A stretch of DNA of 64,000 bases from an uncultured Lachnospiraceae bacterium (GCA_944383545.1 CALWPY010000002.1:124001-188000); one strand, 5' to 3'. Positions 17,299 to 26,297 are shown, counted from the stretch's first letter. Program-made: numbers and translations. Notes: a model not told the origin generated them from the sequence alone.

Positions 17299-17321
17299 AA
17301 ATAATTTTAACTAAATTATTT
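17299..17321. promoter_or_regulatory. Inverted-repeat operator at fab promoter
   Basis: AAATAATTT (17299-17307) and AAATTATTT (17313-17321) form perfect 9-bp arms with a 5-nt centre. The site starts just after the predicted -10, over the likely start of transcription, so binding there would block the promoter. The MarR protein at the operon end is the obvious candidate ligand. Low-complexity AT sequence makes chance palindromes more likely, which tempers confidence. Confidence 0.6.
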
Positions 17322-17327
17322 GCCTTA

Positions 17328-17355
17328 ATTTTAACATTTTATTACAATTTGTCAA
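17328..17355 (-). promoter_or_regulatory. Predicted sigma-A promoter of fab operon
   Basis: On the minus strand, TTGACA (17355-17350), a 16-bp spacer, and TAAAAT (17333-17328). It lies about 62 bp upstream of the acpP ATG and abuts the inverted repeat at 17299-17321. Confidence 0.7.
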
Positions 17356-17384
17356 TATAATAGGTAAATATTTAATTAAAATTA

Positions 17385-19076
17385 TTATTGCTCCTCCTTC
17401 ATTCGTTCAAACTGTTCCAGACTCATAGGTTTGGAATAATAATACCCTTGAGCTACCAAGCATCCGCATTCTTTTAAAAAGTTTGCCTGTTCCTCGTTTT
17501 CCACTCCCTCAGCAACCATTTTCAGCCCGATATCCCTTGACATGGAAATCGTATGATTGATGATTTTCTTTCCTCTCTCGGACTCCATAAATTCATTTAA
17601 GAAATGTCTGTCTATCTTCAACACGTCAAACGGAGTTGTCTTCAGCATGTTAAGTGAAGAATATCCGGAGCCGAAATCATCCATAAGCATTGTAAACCCG
17701 CTTTCCTTAAATGCCTTTATCACATCTGTGGTTTCTTTCGTATCTGCTGTTTCCGTAATCTCCAGCTCAAGATATTTTATCGGAATATCATATTCTTTTA
17801 CAATGTTCTTCATATATTCAACAATTTTTTTGTCATTAAGATATACTCTTGATACATTTACAGATATAGGATATACCTTTTTCCCTTCCGACATCCATCT
17901 TTTTATGGTACGGCATGCCTCATTCCAGATAAATTTATCCAAATTTACTATAAGACCGTTTTCCTCAAGTATTGGAATAAATTCATTCGGTGTTGTAATT
18001 CCCTTTATCGGATGATTCCACCTTGCAAGAGCCTCGGCTCCGATAATTTTTTTAGTAGTAATCTCATACTTTGGCTGAAGATACAGAACAAATTCTTCAT
18101 TTTCCAAAGCTTTCTTTAACTGCCAGTCCAAATCCTTCCTGTTCTCAATAACATCCCGCATTTCTTCATTATATACTGACACATTTTTTACGGCATTTCC
18201 CTTTATGGACTGACGTGCAATTGCCGCACCGTCTCCCAGCTTTCTCAGCTGCTTTATTCTGTTTTCCGGTCTGACGTAATTTATTCCAAATACCAGCTTG
18301 TATTCAATATCCCCATAATTGCTCAAATTAGTGTTCAGTGTATCAACAAAGCATTCAACTTCCTGCCTGTCCTTATATTTCATAACTATCATAAAAACAT
18401 CTGCAGTAAGCCTTATCCATGCCATATCATTGTTACAGAAAATTGCAAGCATTTCCTTTATGTACAATAATATTTCATCGCCCACTGAAGTACCGTATTT
18501 ATCATTTATCATTTTAAAACATTCTACATCAAACTGGATAAATGCAAAATTGTCATAGGGATTTGCATCCATCATCCTCCCCAGTCTTTCAGTATAGCAG
18601 CGTGGGTTCATATCAGTTGTAAACTGAGACAAAATATCATTATCCATTACCTCAGTATCGGTAAATTCCCGTCCAGTACCTGCGATTTCATCTATTTTCC
18701 CTTCTTCGTCTTTATGGAAATAAGCAGCAAATATATATATTCTGTCATATTTTTTTCCGGTAGGAATTCTTATGGTTACAGACAGACGGTCATCAAGTAC
18801 ACCTTCTTTTATCCCCTTCAAAATACGGTTATAATATCTTTCATATACCAGCTTGCTGTTTTTATCTGTAAGCTGCCCCGTCTTTAAAAGCACTTCCAAA
18901 GGATTATACTCTTGTGATTCCAGATTAAGCCCCTTAAGATTTCCACTGTTTACATACCATTTATTATTATTAATATCCCAATAATAATAAAGCGAGCTTC
19001 CCTTACCTGATATTATATCTGCCATTCTTGCTTTTACATTATTGTAAATCATCTTCATCACCCACTTTATAGGCAT
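17385..19076 (-). CDS. Degenerate GGDEF plus EAL protein, likely c-di-GMP phosphodiesterase
   Basis: 563 residues at most. An N-terminal PAS-like sensory region (about 20-150) precedes a GGDEF-type domain (about 150-300) whose active-site loop reads LTADVF instead of GGDEF, so it should not make c-di-GMP. The EAL domain (about 320-560) keeps its key residues: AEALARW, SVNVSRV, LEITETAD, MDDFGSGYSS, LKIDRHF and VAEGVENEEQA, so it is probably an active phosphodiesterase. No membrane helix is seen. No good ribosome site is visible; ATGs at 19076, 19058 and 19052 are all possible. It is divergent from the acyl-CoA synthetase. Confidence 0.88.
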   Translation of the reverse strand: MPIKWVMKMIYNNVKARMADIISGKGSSLYYYWDINNNKWYVNSGNLKGLNLESQEYNPLEVLLKTGQLTDKNSKLVYERYYNRILKGIKEGVLDDRLSVTIRIPTGKKYDRIYIFAAYFHKDEEGKIDEIAGTGREFTDTEVMDNDILSQFTTDMNPRCYTERLGRMMDANPYDNFAFIQFDVECFKMINDKYGTSVGDEILLYIKEMLAIFCNNDMAWIRLTADVFMIVMKYKDRQEVECFVDTLNTNLSNYGDIEYKLVFGINYVRPENRIKQLRKLGDGAAIARQSIKGNAVKNVSVYNEEMRDVIENRKDLDWQLKKALENEEFVLYLQPKYEITTKKIIGAEALARWNHPIKGITTPNEFIPILEENGLIVNLDKFIWNEACRTIKRWMSEGKKVYPISVNVSRVYLNDKKIVEYMKNIVKEYDIPIKYLELEITETADTKETTDVIKAFKESGFTMLMDDFGSGYSSLNMLKTTPFDVLKIDRHFLNEFMESERGKKIINHTISMSRDIGLKMVAEGVENEEQANFLKECGCLVAQGYYYSKPMSLEQFERMKEEQ

Positions 19077-19214
19077 TTTAACACGTTAAACCATATTTGA
19101 ACAGTGTTATTTCATATTTTGTTCATTTTTTATTCACAACTTTTTCTTTTATTCGATATTAATTGATTATTTTTAAAAAAACTCTGATTATCACTGATTT
19201 TTCACATATTATTC

Positions 19215-19243
19215 TTGACATTTCATGTAAAGTTATTTACCAT
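19215..19243 (+). promoter_or_regulatory. Predicted sigma-A promoter of acyl-CoA synthetase operon
   Basis: TTGACA (19215-19220), a 17-bp spacer and TACCAT (19238-19243), about 100 bp before the ATG at 19347. The -35 is consensus; the -10 is a fair match. Confidence 0.6.
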
Positions 19244-19250
19244 ATATTAG

Positions 19251-19275
19251 GATATGTGGTTTTGAAAACCATATC
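19251..19275. promoter_or_regulatory. Palindromic operator-like site
   Basis: TGGTTTTGAAAACCA (19257-19271) is a perfect palindrome around a central G, flanked by GATATG on the left and TATC on the right, which extend the symmetry. It lies 7-8 bp after the predicted -10 of the acyl-CoA synthetase promoter, the place where a repressor would act. It differs from the AT-only repeat at the fab promoter. Confidence 0.55.
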
Positions 19276-19346
19276 AGCAATTTACCATAACCACGATTGA
19301 TAGATTTTAAGTACAGTTATAATTTAGGAAAGGCAGAAGTAATAAA

Positions 19347-21044
19347 ATGAAGGATTTAATTATGACGCCTGAAGAAGGCATAGCAGGAAAATTTATTCAC
19401 ACTGCAAAGGATGAAGACGGACGTCTTCTCGACATCAGCTTTATAAATGATGATAAATTCAATTTCGCCTTCGATATAGTAGACGAATTAGGAAAAACCA
19501 GACCTGACAAGGTTGCCATGCTTCACATAGCAAAAGACGGTACTACCGAAAGGCGTATTACCTTCCGTGACATGATGGTATACTCCAACAAGGCAGCTAA
19601 TTACTTTAAATATCTGGGAATAAATAAAGGTGACAGAGTAATGCTCGTATTAAAGAGACATTATCAGTTCTGGTTTACCATAATTGCACTTCATAAAATC
19701 GGCGCTGTTGCCATCCCTGCCACAAATCTTCTTGTGAAAAAGGATTTTGAATACAGATTTAAGGCAGGAAATGTAGATGCAATAATATGCACCTCCGATG
19801 ACAAGGTTTATAATGAAGTAGACCGCGCCGTAAAATCATATGACGGACTTAAGGCAAAGATTTTAGTCGGTGGAATAAAAAAAGGCTGGTCCAGCTTTAA
19901 CCGTGACATAAGATACTTTTCAGATGAATTTAAAAAGCCTGATGACTATGCATGCGGTGACGACCCTATGCTTATGTTTTTTACATCAGGTACTACTTCT
20001 TATCCTAAAATTGCATCCCACAGCCACAAATATCCTCTCGGACATTATATAACTGCCAAATACTGGCATCATGTTGACCCTGACGGAATACATTTTGCAA
20101 TCAGCGATACCGGCTGGGGCAAGGCTATGTGGGGCAAGCTCTATGGTCAGTGGCTTTGTGAAGCTACCATTTTTACCTATGATTTTGATGAGTTTTATGC
20201 CAAAGAAATACTGCAGATGATTGAAAAATATCATATTACTACATTCTGTGCTCCTCCAACTGTTTACAGAGTACTTGTACACTTAAAGCTGGAAAACTAT
20301 GATCTCTCTTCACTTCAGAATGTAACAACTGCAGGAGAAGCCCTGAATCCTGAAATTTATGATAAATTTTATAAGGCAACCGGACTTAAAATAATGGAAG
20401 GCTTCGGTCAGACGGAAACTACCCTTATAATAGGGAATCTTATAGGCACAGAGCCTAGAAGCGGCTCCATGGGGAAACCAAGTCCTCAATATGACATAGC
20501 CGTAATGCGCACAGACGGGACTCTCTGCGTGGACAATGAAGTAGGCGAAATCGTAGCAAAGACTTCTGAGCATATTCCAAACGGTCTCTTCCTCGGATAT
20601 TATCTTGATGAAGAAAAAACGGCTTCAGTATGGCACGACGGCTATTACCACACAGGTGATACAGCATACAGAGATGAAGACGGTTACCTCTGGTATGTAG
20701 GCCGTGTTGATGATATAATAAAGTCGGCAGGCTACCGTGTGGGACCTTTTGAGATTGAAAATGAGATAATGAAGCTTCCTTATGTCCTTGAATGTGCAGT
20801 AACTTCAATTCCTGACAAGATAAGAGGTCAGGCTATAAAGGCAACCATAGTACTTACTGAAGGGACCGAGGGCACAGACGCTCTGAAAAAGGAAATCCTT
20901 CGATATTTAAGAGCAAACATAGCTTCCTATAAACGTCCTAAGGTCATCGAATTTGCAAAGGAACTGCCTAAAACTACCAGTGGAAAGGTCCGTCGTGTGG
21001 AAATAAAGGAACACGACTGGAACAAGGAAGAAAAAAATGACTGA
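19347..21044 (+). CDS. AMP-forming acyl-CoA synthetase
   Basis: 565 residues, ANL superfamily, most like medium-chain or aryl acyl-CoA synthetases of the ACSM type. It activates a carboxylic acid with ATP and joins it to CoA (or possibly ACP). Seen: the P-loop FFTSGTTSYPK (a Ser replaces the usual Gly after the Thr pair), ISDTGWGKAMWG, EGFGQTETT, YHTGDTAYRDEDGYLWYVGR, and the C-terminal catalytic Lys in TTSGKVRRVEIK. GGAAAGG lies before the ATG. The last eight bases overlap the next gene, a ketosynthase, so the two are coupled and may load an acid for condensation. Substrate unknown. Confidence 0.9.
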   Translation: MKDLIMTPEEGIAGKFIHTAKDEDGRLLDISFINDDKFNFAFDIVDELGKTRPDKVAMLHIAKDGTTERRITFRDMMVYSNKAANYFKYLGINKGDRVMLVLKRHYQFWFTIIALHKIGAVAIPATNLLVKKDFEYRFKAGNVDAIICTSDDKVYNEVDRAVKSYDGLKAKILVGGIKKGWSSFNRDIRYFSDEFKKPDDYACGDDPMLMFFTSGTTSYPKIASHSHKYPLGHYITAKYWHHVDPDGIHFAISDTGWGKAMWGKLYGQWLCEATIFTYDFDEFYAKEILQMIEKYHITTFCAPPTVYRVLVHLKLENYDLSSLQNVTTAGEALNPEIYDKFYKATGLKIMEGFGQTETTLIIGNLIGTEPRSGSMGKPSPQYDIAVMRTDGTLCVDNEVGEIVAKTSEHIPNGLFLGYYLDEEKTASVWHDGYYHTGDTAYRDEDGYLWYVGRVDDIIKSAGYRVGPFEIENEIMKLPYVLECAVTSIPDKIRGQAIKATIVLTEGTEGTDALKKEILRYLRANIASYKRPKVIEFAKELPKTTSGKVRRVEIKEHDWNKEEKND

Positions 21045-22299
21045 GAAGAATAAAATAGTTGTTACGGGAATGGGAGCCGTAACTCCCATAGGTATCGGAA
21101 TCGAAAAATATTGGGAAGGACTTGTAAACGGAGTACGCGGAGTAGCTCCCATAACCAGATTTGACGCTTTAGAATTACCTGTTCATTTTGCAGCTGAAGT
21201 GAAGGATTTTGAGCCAACAGACTATATGTCAAAGAAGCTTTCCAAAGAAATGGATTTATTTATGCAGTACGGTTATGCCGCATGCAGTGAAGCATTAAAT
21301 GACGCAGGGCTTTCTGACGACTCATCTGACCGTGCTTCTATACCGCCTGAACGAATCGGAATAGTTGTAGGTACTGCCTTTGCAGGTGTTGCGACAATTG
21401 CTGAAACACAGGATGGATTAAGCACAGGGGAACATACAAGAATAAGTCCTCGTTTCGTACCCAAAATCTTAGGAAACATTACTGCGGCGCAACTGGCAAT
21501 AGCACACGGCTTCAGAGGTCCGAGTCTCACGGTAAGCACTGCGTGTTCTTCAGGTGCAGATGCCATATCGACAGGCATAATGTTACTTTTAAACAATGAA
21601 GCAGATGTTGTCTGCTGCGTCGGAGCAGAGGCTGCCACCTGCCCTATCACTATTTCAGGGCTTGCTTCTGCCCATGCACTTTCAACCAGAAACGATTCGC
21701 CGGAAACAGCAAGCCGTCCTTTTGACAAGGAGCGTGACGGTTTTGTAATGGGAGAAGGCGGCGGAGCTATAATTATCGAAACTGAAGAACATGCCAAAAA
21801 AAGAAATGTAAAAATTCATGCTGAAATCATAGGATATGCAAACAGCACTGACGGCTATCATGTTACCTCTCCGCACCCGGAAGGAATCGGTGCCGTATTC
21901 TGCATGCAGAAATGCCTAGACAAAGCGGGAATACCTTATTCTGCTGTTGATTATATAAATGCTCACGGAACTTCTACTCCTAAGGGAGATACAATAGAAA
22001 CTCATGCAATAAAGACTCTTTTTAAAGAACATGCAAAGAGCCTTATTGTGTCATCCACAAAAGGCTCTACAGGTCATATGATGGGTGCCGGCGGTGTTAC
22101 CGAAACAATAGCATGTATCAAGGCAATTCAGGAAGGAATCATTCCTCCTACTTTAAATCTCACTACACCTGATGAAGAAAACGATTTAAACTACGCTCCT
22201 CAGACAGCTGTAAAACGTGAAGTAAACATTGCCATGTCAAATGCATTCGGCTTCGGCGGCCAGAATTCAAGTATTTTACTTAAGAAATACCTTGGTTGA
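21037..22299 (+). CDS. Second beta-ketoacyl-ACP synthase (FabF-like)
   Basis: 420 residues. The ketosynthase triad is intact: STACSSGADAIS, NAHGTSTPKGDT and STKGSTGHMMGAGG. It differs from the fab-operon FabF in many positions, so it is a paralogue, not a recent copy. The start overlaps the acyl-CoA synthetase stop by 8 bp. No ACP, ketoreductase or dehydratase gene accompanies it, so it probably uses the main ACP. Possible roles are salvage of exogenous acids into membrane lipids or a specialised acyl chain. Its last 24 bp overlap the symporter gene on the other strand. Confidence 0.93.
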   Translation: MTEKNKIVVTGMGAVTPIGIGIEKYWEGLVNGVRGVAPITRFDALELPVHFAAEVKDFEPTDYMSKKLSKEMDLFMQYGYAACSEALNDAGLSDDSSDRASIPPERIGIVVGTAFAGVATIAETQDGLSTGEHTRISPRFVPKILGNITAAQLAIAHGFRGPSLTVSTACSSGADAISTGIMLLLNNEADVVCCVGAEAATCPITISGLASAHALSTRNDSPETASRPFDKERDGFVMGEGGGAIIIETEEHAKKRNVKIHAEIIGYANSTDGYHVTSPHPEGIGAVFCMQKCLDKAGIPYSAVDYINAHGTSTPKGDTIETHAIKTLFKEHAKSLIVSSTKGSTGHMMGAGGVTETIACIKAIQEGIIPPTLNLTTPDEENDLNYAPQTAVKREVNIAMSNAFGFGGQNSSILLKKYLG

Positions 22300-23700
22300 T
22301 TTAACATTTTTCATTTCCTCATTAAACTTCTTAGTCTCGGAAACTATGACACCGTTTAAGGCAAGCAGTGCAACGAGATTAGGAAGTGCCATGAGGGCAT
22401 TAAATATATCAGCGGTAATCCATACTGCTGACACAGTCATAAAAGGACCGATAAATACGGCTGCTATATAAAGCCATCTGAATATTTTTACAAGAGTCAT
22501 ATTCTTATTTGATAAATATTCCAAACAGCGCTCGCTGTAATAATCCCAGCCTAAAATAGTTGTAAATGCAAAGAATATAAGACAGACCATAAGTAAAAAT
22601 GAACTTACATGCGGGTCAAAAGGAAGCGCCTCCTGAAATGCCTTTATTGTTATATCTACTCCTTCAAGACCATATTCAGGCTTCCATGCTCCCGTAATAA
22701 CAACAGTAAGTCCTGTCATGGTACAAATAATAATTGTATCAATAAAGGTTCCTGTCATACTTACAAGTCCCTGACGTGCAGGGCTCTTAGTTATGGCTGC
22801 CGCTGCTGCTATAGGTGCACTACCGAGACCTGATTCATTGGAAAATATTCCTCTTGCAACTCCGTTCTGCATTGCGGCAAACAGAGTTCCCAGAGTTCCA
22901 CCCACAACAGGGCGTATACCAAAGGCACCCTGTACTATCTCAGCCAGTGCTCCCGGTATTTTTTCAGCATTAAGAATAAGAATTATAATACATATTACAA
23001 CATAAAGAATCGCCATAAAAGGTACGATAAATTCTGAAACCTTTGATATTCTCTTAATTCCTCCGATAAGTACAAGACCTACCAGAAGTCCTACAACTAT
23101 AGCTGTAATAACAACTGTCCATGAATATTCATTACCTAATATCTGTACTGTATTTTTATTTTCACTGTCAAAAAAGTTATTTACGGCACTTGATATTCCG
23201 TTTACCTGTGTAATTGTACCAATACCAAGAAGTCCTGCAAATACGCCAAAGAAAGCAAAGAGCTTTGCAAGCCACTTCCATTTCTTACCCATACCGTTTT
23301 CTATGTAATAAAAAGGGCCTCCGAGTGAATGTCCCGTCTCATCTATAACACGATATTTAACGGCTAGTACACCTTCTGAATATTTTGTAGCCATTCCGAA
23401 AAATGCCGCAAGTATCATCCAGAACAATGCTCCCGGACCGCCTGCCGCAATCGCGGTTGCAACACCCACTATATTTCCTGTTCCTATGGTTGCAGAAAGT
23501 GCCGTACACAGCGCACCAAAGCTTGTGATTTCTCCTTCCCCGTCTTCTTCATTCTTTACCATGAACTTTAACGCTTTCGGAAGCCTTCTTACCTGTAAAC
23601 ACCTGAGTCTCAAGGTTAGAAATATACCCGTTACCATAATAAGTGTAATAAGCGGTACTCCACTTATAAAGCTCTGAATAGATGACAACACATTTACCAT
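22276..23700 (-). CDS. Alanine/glycine:cation symporter family protein
   Basis: 474 residues with about 10-11 membrane helices. AGCS-family features: GNIVGVATAIAAGGPGALFW, ATKYSEGVLAVKYR, the GGPFYYIENG motif, FSNESGLGSAPIAAAAA, and a C-terminal DWNALMALPNL-like segment (ADIFNALMALPNLVALL). It should take up alanine or glycine with sodium. AGGAG lies 9 nt before the ATG. Its 3' end overlaps the ketosynthase gene by 24 bp, convergently. Specific substrate not provable here. Confidence 0.92.
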   Translation of the reverse strand: MVNVLSSIQSFISGVPLITLIMVTGIFLTLRLRCLQVRRLPKALKFMVKNEEDGEGEITSFGALCTALSATIGTGNIVGVATAIAAGGPGALFWMILAAFFGMATKYSEGVLAVKYRVIDETGHSLGGPFYYIENGMGKKWKWLAKLFAFFGVFAGLLGIGTITQVNGISSAVNNFFDSENKNTVQILGNEYSWTVVITAIVVGLLVGLVLIGGIKRISKVSEFIVPFMAILYVVICIIILILNAEKIPGALAEIVQGAFGIRPVVGGTLGTLFAAMQNGVARGIFSNESGLGSAPIAAAAAITKSPARQGLVSMTGTFIDTIIICTMTGLTVVITGAWKPEYGLEGVDITIKAFQEALPFDPHVSSFLLMVCLIFFAFTTILGWDYYSERCLEYLSNKNMTLVKIFRWLYIAAVFIGPFMTVSAVWITADIFNALMALPNLVALLALNGVIVSETKKFNEEMKNVKSTKVFLK

Positions 23701-23763
23701 ATCTTTTTTCTCCTGTCAGTAAAATTAATAGTGTTTGTTATATATTTCATGATACGTTTCATA

Positions 23764-24630
23764 TTATACGGTAATTCCCGTCAGGTTAATTATGACACCC
23801 GAAACAACACCAATAAAATAGAGAATACCAAGTATCATCAGGTTTTCTTTCCAGTTTCTGTTTGACCTGAAAAGCACAAGAAGTCCCACTCCTGCACCTA
23901 CAAGAACTCCTGACATCATTGCTCCGAACCCCATAAGTCCGTCGATATACATCTGAGTTATTACCACAGAAGCCGCACAGTTAGGTATAAGTCCTACAAT
24001 GCCTGCAACCAGTTCTCCGACTACCGGTTTATTTAAAATAAGGTTGCCTATATTATCTTCACCTATATATTCAATAATTAAATTCAATGCAAATGTAATA
24101 AGGAAGATAAATATAGTTATTTTAAGCGTATGCATAAGTGCCGATATAAAAATTCCGTTTTCACAGTTGCAATGTTCTCTCTCGCATATATCATGTATAT
24201 GGTCATGTTCATCTACTTCATGTGATTTTTTTCTTCTGACTATCATATCGATTATTAATCCTGCGACAATTCCTATTCCTACCTTGAGAGCCAGTATTTT
24301 TAATATGCCCTCTACCGGCATTTTAGCTGAAATAAGAATCGGCAACATTTCATCCGAAGTTGATAAAAATATTGCCATAAGAGTTCCCATAGTGATAAGT
24401 CTTCCGGCATAAAGATTTGAAGCTGCAGCAGAAAAACCACACTGTGGTACAATTCCCACGACACTTCCTATAACAGGGCCAAACTTACCGGCTTTTTCCA
24501 TTGCAATACGTGTTTTACTGCCGGTTTTATGCTCAATAAACTCCATCACAAGATACGTAACGAAAAGAAAAGGTATAAGTTTCAATGTATCAGTCACGGC
24601 ATGATGAAGTGCGTGTTCAAGTATCTCCAT
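23764..24630 (-). CDS. ArsP_2/DUF2899-type putative metal transporter
   Basis: 288 residues in two similar halves of membrane helices. Each half has a signature: GIVPQCGFSAAASNLYAGRL in the first and GLIPNCAASVVITQMYIDGL in the second, an internal duplication. Between them is a hydrophilic loop rich in His, Asp, Glu and Cys (HEVDEHDHIHDICEREHC), a likely metal-binding segment. The family is annotated as a putative manganese or heavy-metal exporter; the metal here is not known. CGGAGG lies before the ATG. It has its own promoter and a short leader with no riboswitch. Confidence 0.85.
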   Translation of the reverse strand: MEILEHALHHAVTDTLKLIPFLFVTYLVMEFIEHKTGSKTRIAMEKAGKFGPVIGSVVGIVPQCGFSAAASNLYAGRLITMGTLMAIFLSTSDEMLPILISAKMPVEGILKILALKVGIGIVAGLIIDMIVRRKKSHEVDEHDHIHDICEREHCNCENGIFISALMHTLKITIFIFLITFALNLIIEYIGEDNIGNLILNKPVVGELVAGIVGLIPNCAASVVITQMYIDGLMGFGAMMSGVLVGAGVGLLVLFRSNRNWKENLMILGILYFIGVVSGVIINLTGITV

Positions 24631-24675
24631 AAATTCCTCCGTTTTCTATTACAAACATTTACAGCCACGTTTCAT

Positions 24676-24703
24676 AATATAATATGAAAAGCAATTTAGT
24701 CAA
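24676..24703 (-). promoter_or_regulatory. Predicted promoter of putative metal transporter
   Basis: On the minus strand, TTGACT (24703-24698), a 16-bp spacer and TATATT (24681-24676), giving a leader of about 40 nt before the ATG at 24630. Confidence 0.6.
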
Positions 24704-24734
24704 GATTTTCAAGAAAATTAATCACTATAAACCC

Positions 24735-25724
24735 CTATTTATAATTATAATCAATATACTTAATGGCAAAATCACGTTTGAGAGTAAGAAATTCCTCCAA
24801 CTGTTTAAGTATATAAAATAATACCGCTCTTGCTTCAAATTCCTCTCTTGTCTTAGGAAGTTCTTCCTTTTTCATATACTCAAATACTTCGTTCAGGCTT
24901 AACAGAAGTTCTTCAACATTGTTATCCTTATGATACTCAGATACTATACGGGAAATAAATTCTGATACTTTAACAGCCTGGTCAGGAAGAAAACTGACCA
25001 TGATTATGCTGTTATATATATTTTCAAGAACTGCAGTCTGCTGTTCCCTCATTTCAACATAGTCTATTTCATATTCAGAATTGTTATAAAGAGAATTGTT
25101 CCAGTTATCCATTGCACATACTCTTGCATTTTCCAATTTTTCTCTTAAACCGGGAAAACAATCACTGTTATATCCGCTTTTATCGGCAGTAACAAGCTTT
25201 TCCGACATACGATTCATTATCCTCTTAATCTCATTATCGACTTCATCAGCAAGAGCAGCAAATTTATCTCCTTTTCTTTTTAGCAGAACATTTGCTATTA
25301 TTCCAAATAAAATGCCTATCGCAAAAAGTTTTATTTCATTGCACAGCCAGAAAAAATTCATGGACTCAGCCGACCAGAAATGTGTTATTAAAACAGAATC
25401 CATCGCTATTGCCTCAGGCCATTTAAAATACAGACAGATAAAAGAAAATATTAAAATATAAATACTGAAAGCCCCTATATTATAACCCAAAATATGGAAA
25501 CAGACATAAGCTATAATGAGCGCACAGACAAAAGCCATGCCTCTGTTTGCCGCAGTTTTTAATGTTTCTTTTTTTGTATTTTGTATGCTGAGTATTGTAA
25601 TTATTCCTGCCGATGCAGGATATTCAAGCCCTAAAAGCATTGCTGCTATAATTGCAACGGCAGATGCTATGGTAAGTTTTATAACTTTATTTATAATTTC
25701 TTTAATTCTTTTTTCTTTTTTCAT
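24735..25724 (-). CDS. Aromatic acid exporter family 1-like membrane protein
   Basis: 329 residues. The first half holds about five to six membrane helices (IKLTIASAVAIIAAMLLG, GIITILSIQNTKKETLKT, FVCALIIAYVCFHILGY, LFAIGILFGIIANVLL). The second half is soluble and helical and matches the C-terminal domain usual in ArAE_1/DUF939 proteins. Members are small FUSC-like proteins of unproven transport role. The signature region near SIQNTKKETLKTAANRG supports the family. It ends 104 bp before the metal transporter. Confidence 0.82.
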   Translation of the reverse strand: MKKEKRIKEIINKVIKLTIASAVAIIAAMLLGLEYPASAGIITILSIQNTKKETLKTAANRGMAFVCALIIAYVCFHILGYNIGAFSIYILIFSFICLYFKWPEAIAMDSVLITHFWSAESMNFFWLCNEIKLFAIGILFGIIANVLLKRKGDKFAALADEVDNEIKRIMNRMSEKLVTADKSGYNSDCFPGLREKLENARVCAMDNWNNSLYNNSEYEIDYVEMREQQTAVLENIYNSIIMVSFLPDQAVKVSEFISRIVSEYHKDNNVEELLLSLNEVFEYMKKEELPKTREEFEARAVLFYILKQLEEFLTLKRDFAIKYIDYNYK

Positions 25725-25790
25725 ATATATAAATATTTTCCTTATAACCCTGACCGAAAAGTGATTACGGTATTCAAAAAACTATGTCGG

Positions 25791-25893
25791 CATGATATAA
25801 TGTACGCGAACACAATGAGCCAAGCGGCTGCGAAGCAGACATTTGGCGAATGTGCGCGAATCATGATGAAGCGGAGCGAAATCATGATATAAT
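25791..25893. repeat. Structured intergenic element with 11-bp direct repeats at its ends
   Basis: CATGATATAAT occurs at 25791-25801 and 25883-25893. Between them is GC-richer DNA unlike its surroundings, with GCGAA four times. It can fold into two hairpins: a nested stem GCCAA / CTGC-GAA-GCAG / TTGGC, and ATCATGAT ... ATCATGAT around GCGGAGC. Both end repeats contain TATAAT, and the right one may act as a -10 for trxA. The flanking direct repeats and different composition suggest a small mobile or interspersed element. Only one copy is in the window. Confidence 0.55.
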
Positions 25894-25962
25894 TTGCATA
25901 GCGCATAACTTTTAATTGCGTGCCCAATAATATACAAAAGAAATAACAAGGAGGTTTTTAAT

Positions 25963-26277
25963 ATGGTAGTACAAGTAAATTCATCTAACTTTGAACAAGA
26001 GGTTTTAAAATCAGACATTCCTGTACTCGTTGATTTTTTTGCAACTTGGTGTGGTCCCTGCAAGATGCAGTCTCCTATTATAGACCAGTTTGCCAAAAGT
26101 ACTGCTTCATGTAAGGTATGCAAACTCGATACTGACGAAGCAACCGAAATTGCACTAAAATTCAGAGTGTCCTCAATACCTACCATCATACTTTTTAACA
26201 AAGGAGAAGTTGTGGACAGGGCTGTCGGACTTCAATCTCTGGCAGAATTAAATGCAATGCTTAGTAAATTACAGTAA
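25963..26277 (+). CDS. trxA: Thioredoxin
   Basis: 104 residues, the usual length. It reduces protein disulfides in the cytoplasm. The active site is FFATWCGPCKMQSP, and the cis-Pro is in VSSIPTIILF. AAGGAGG lies before the ATG. Transcription should stop at the strong hairpin at 26298-26345. No thioredoxin reductase gene is near. Confidence 0.96.
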   Translation: MVVQVNSSNFEQEVLKSDIPVLVDFFATWCGPCKMQSPIIDQFAKSTASCKVCKLDTDEATEIALKFRVSSIPTIILFNKGEVVDRAVGLQSLAELNAMLSKLQ

Positions 26278-26297
26278 GAAATTCAGCAAAGTAAGTA

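Noticed and set aside
24631..24734. Mn riboswitch (yybP-ykoY) before the ArsP_2-type gene
   Set aside because: The leader after the predicted promoter is about 40 nt, too short, and lacks the conserved blocks.
25782..26201. 139-codon minus-strand frame over trxA
   Set aside because: It is antisense to a clear thioredoxin and shows no motif.
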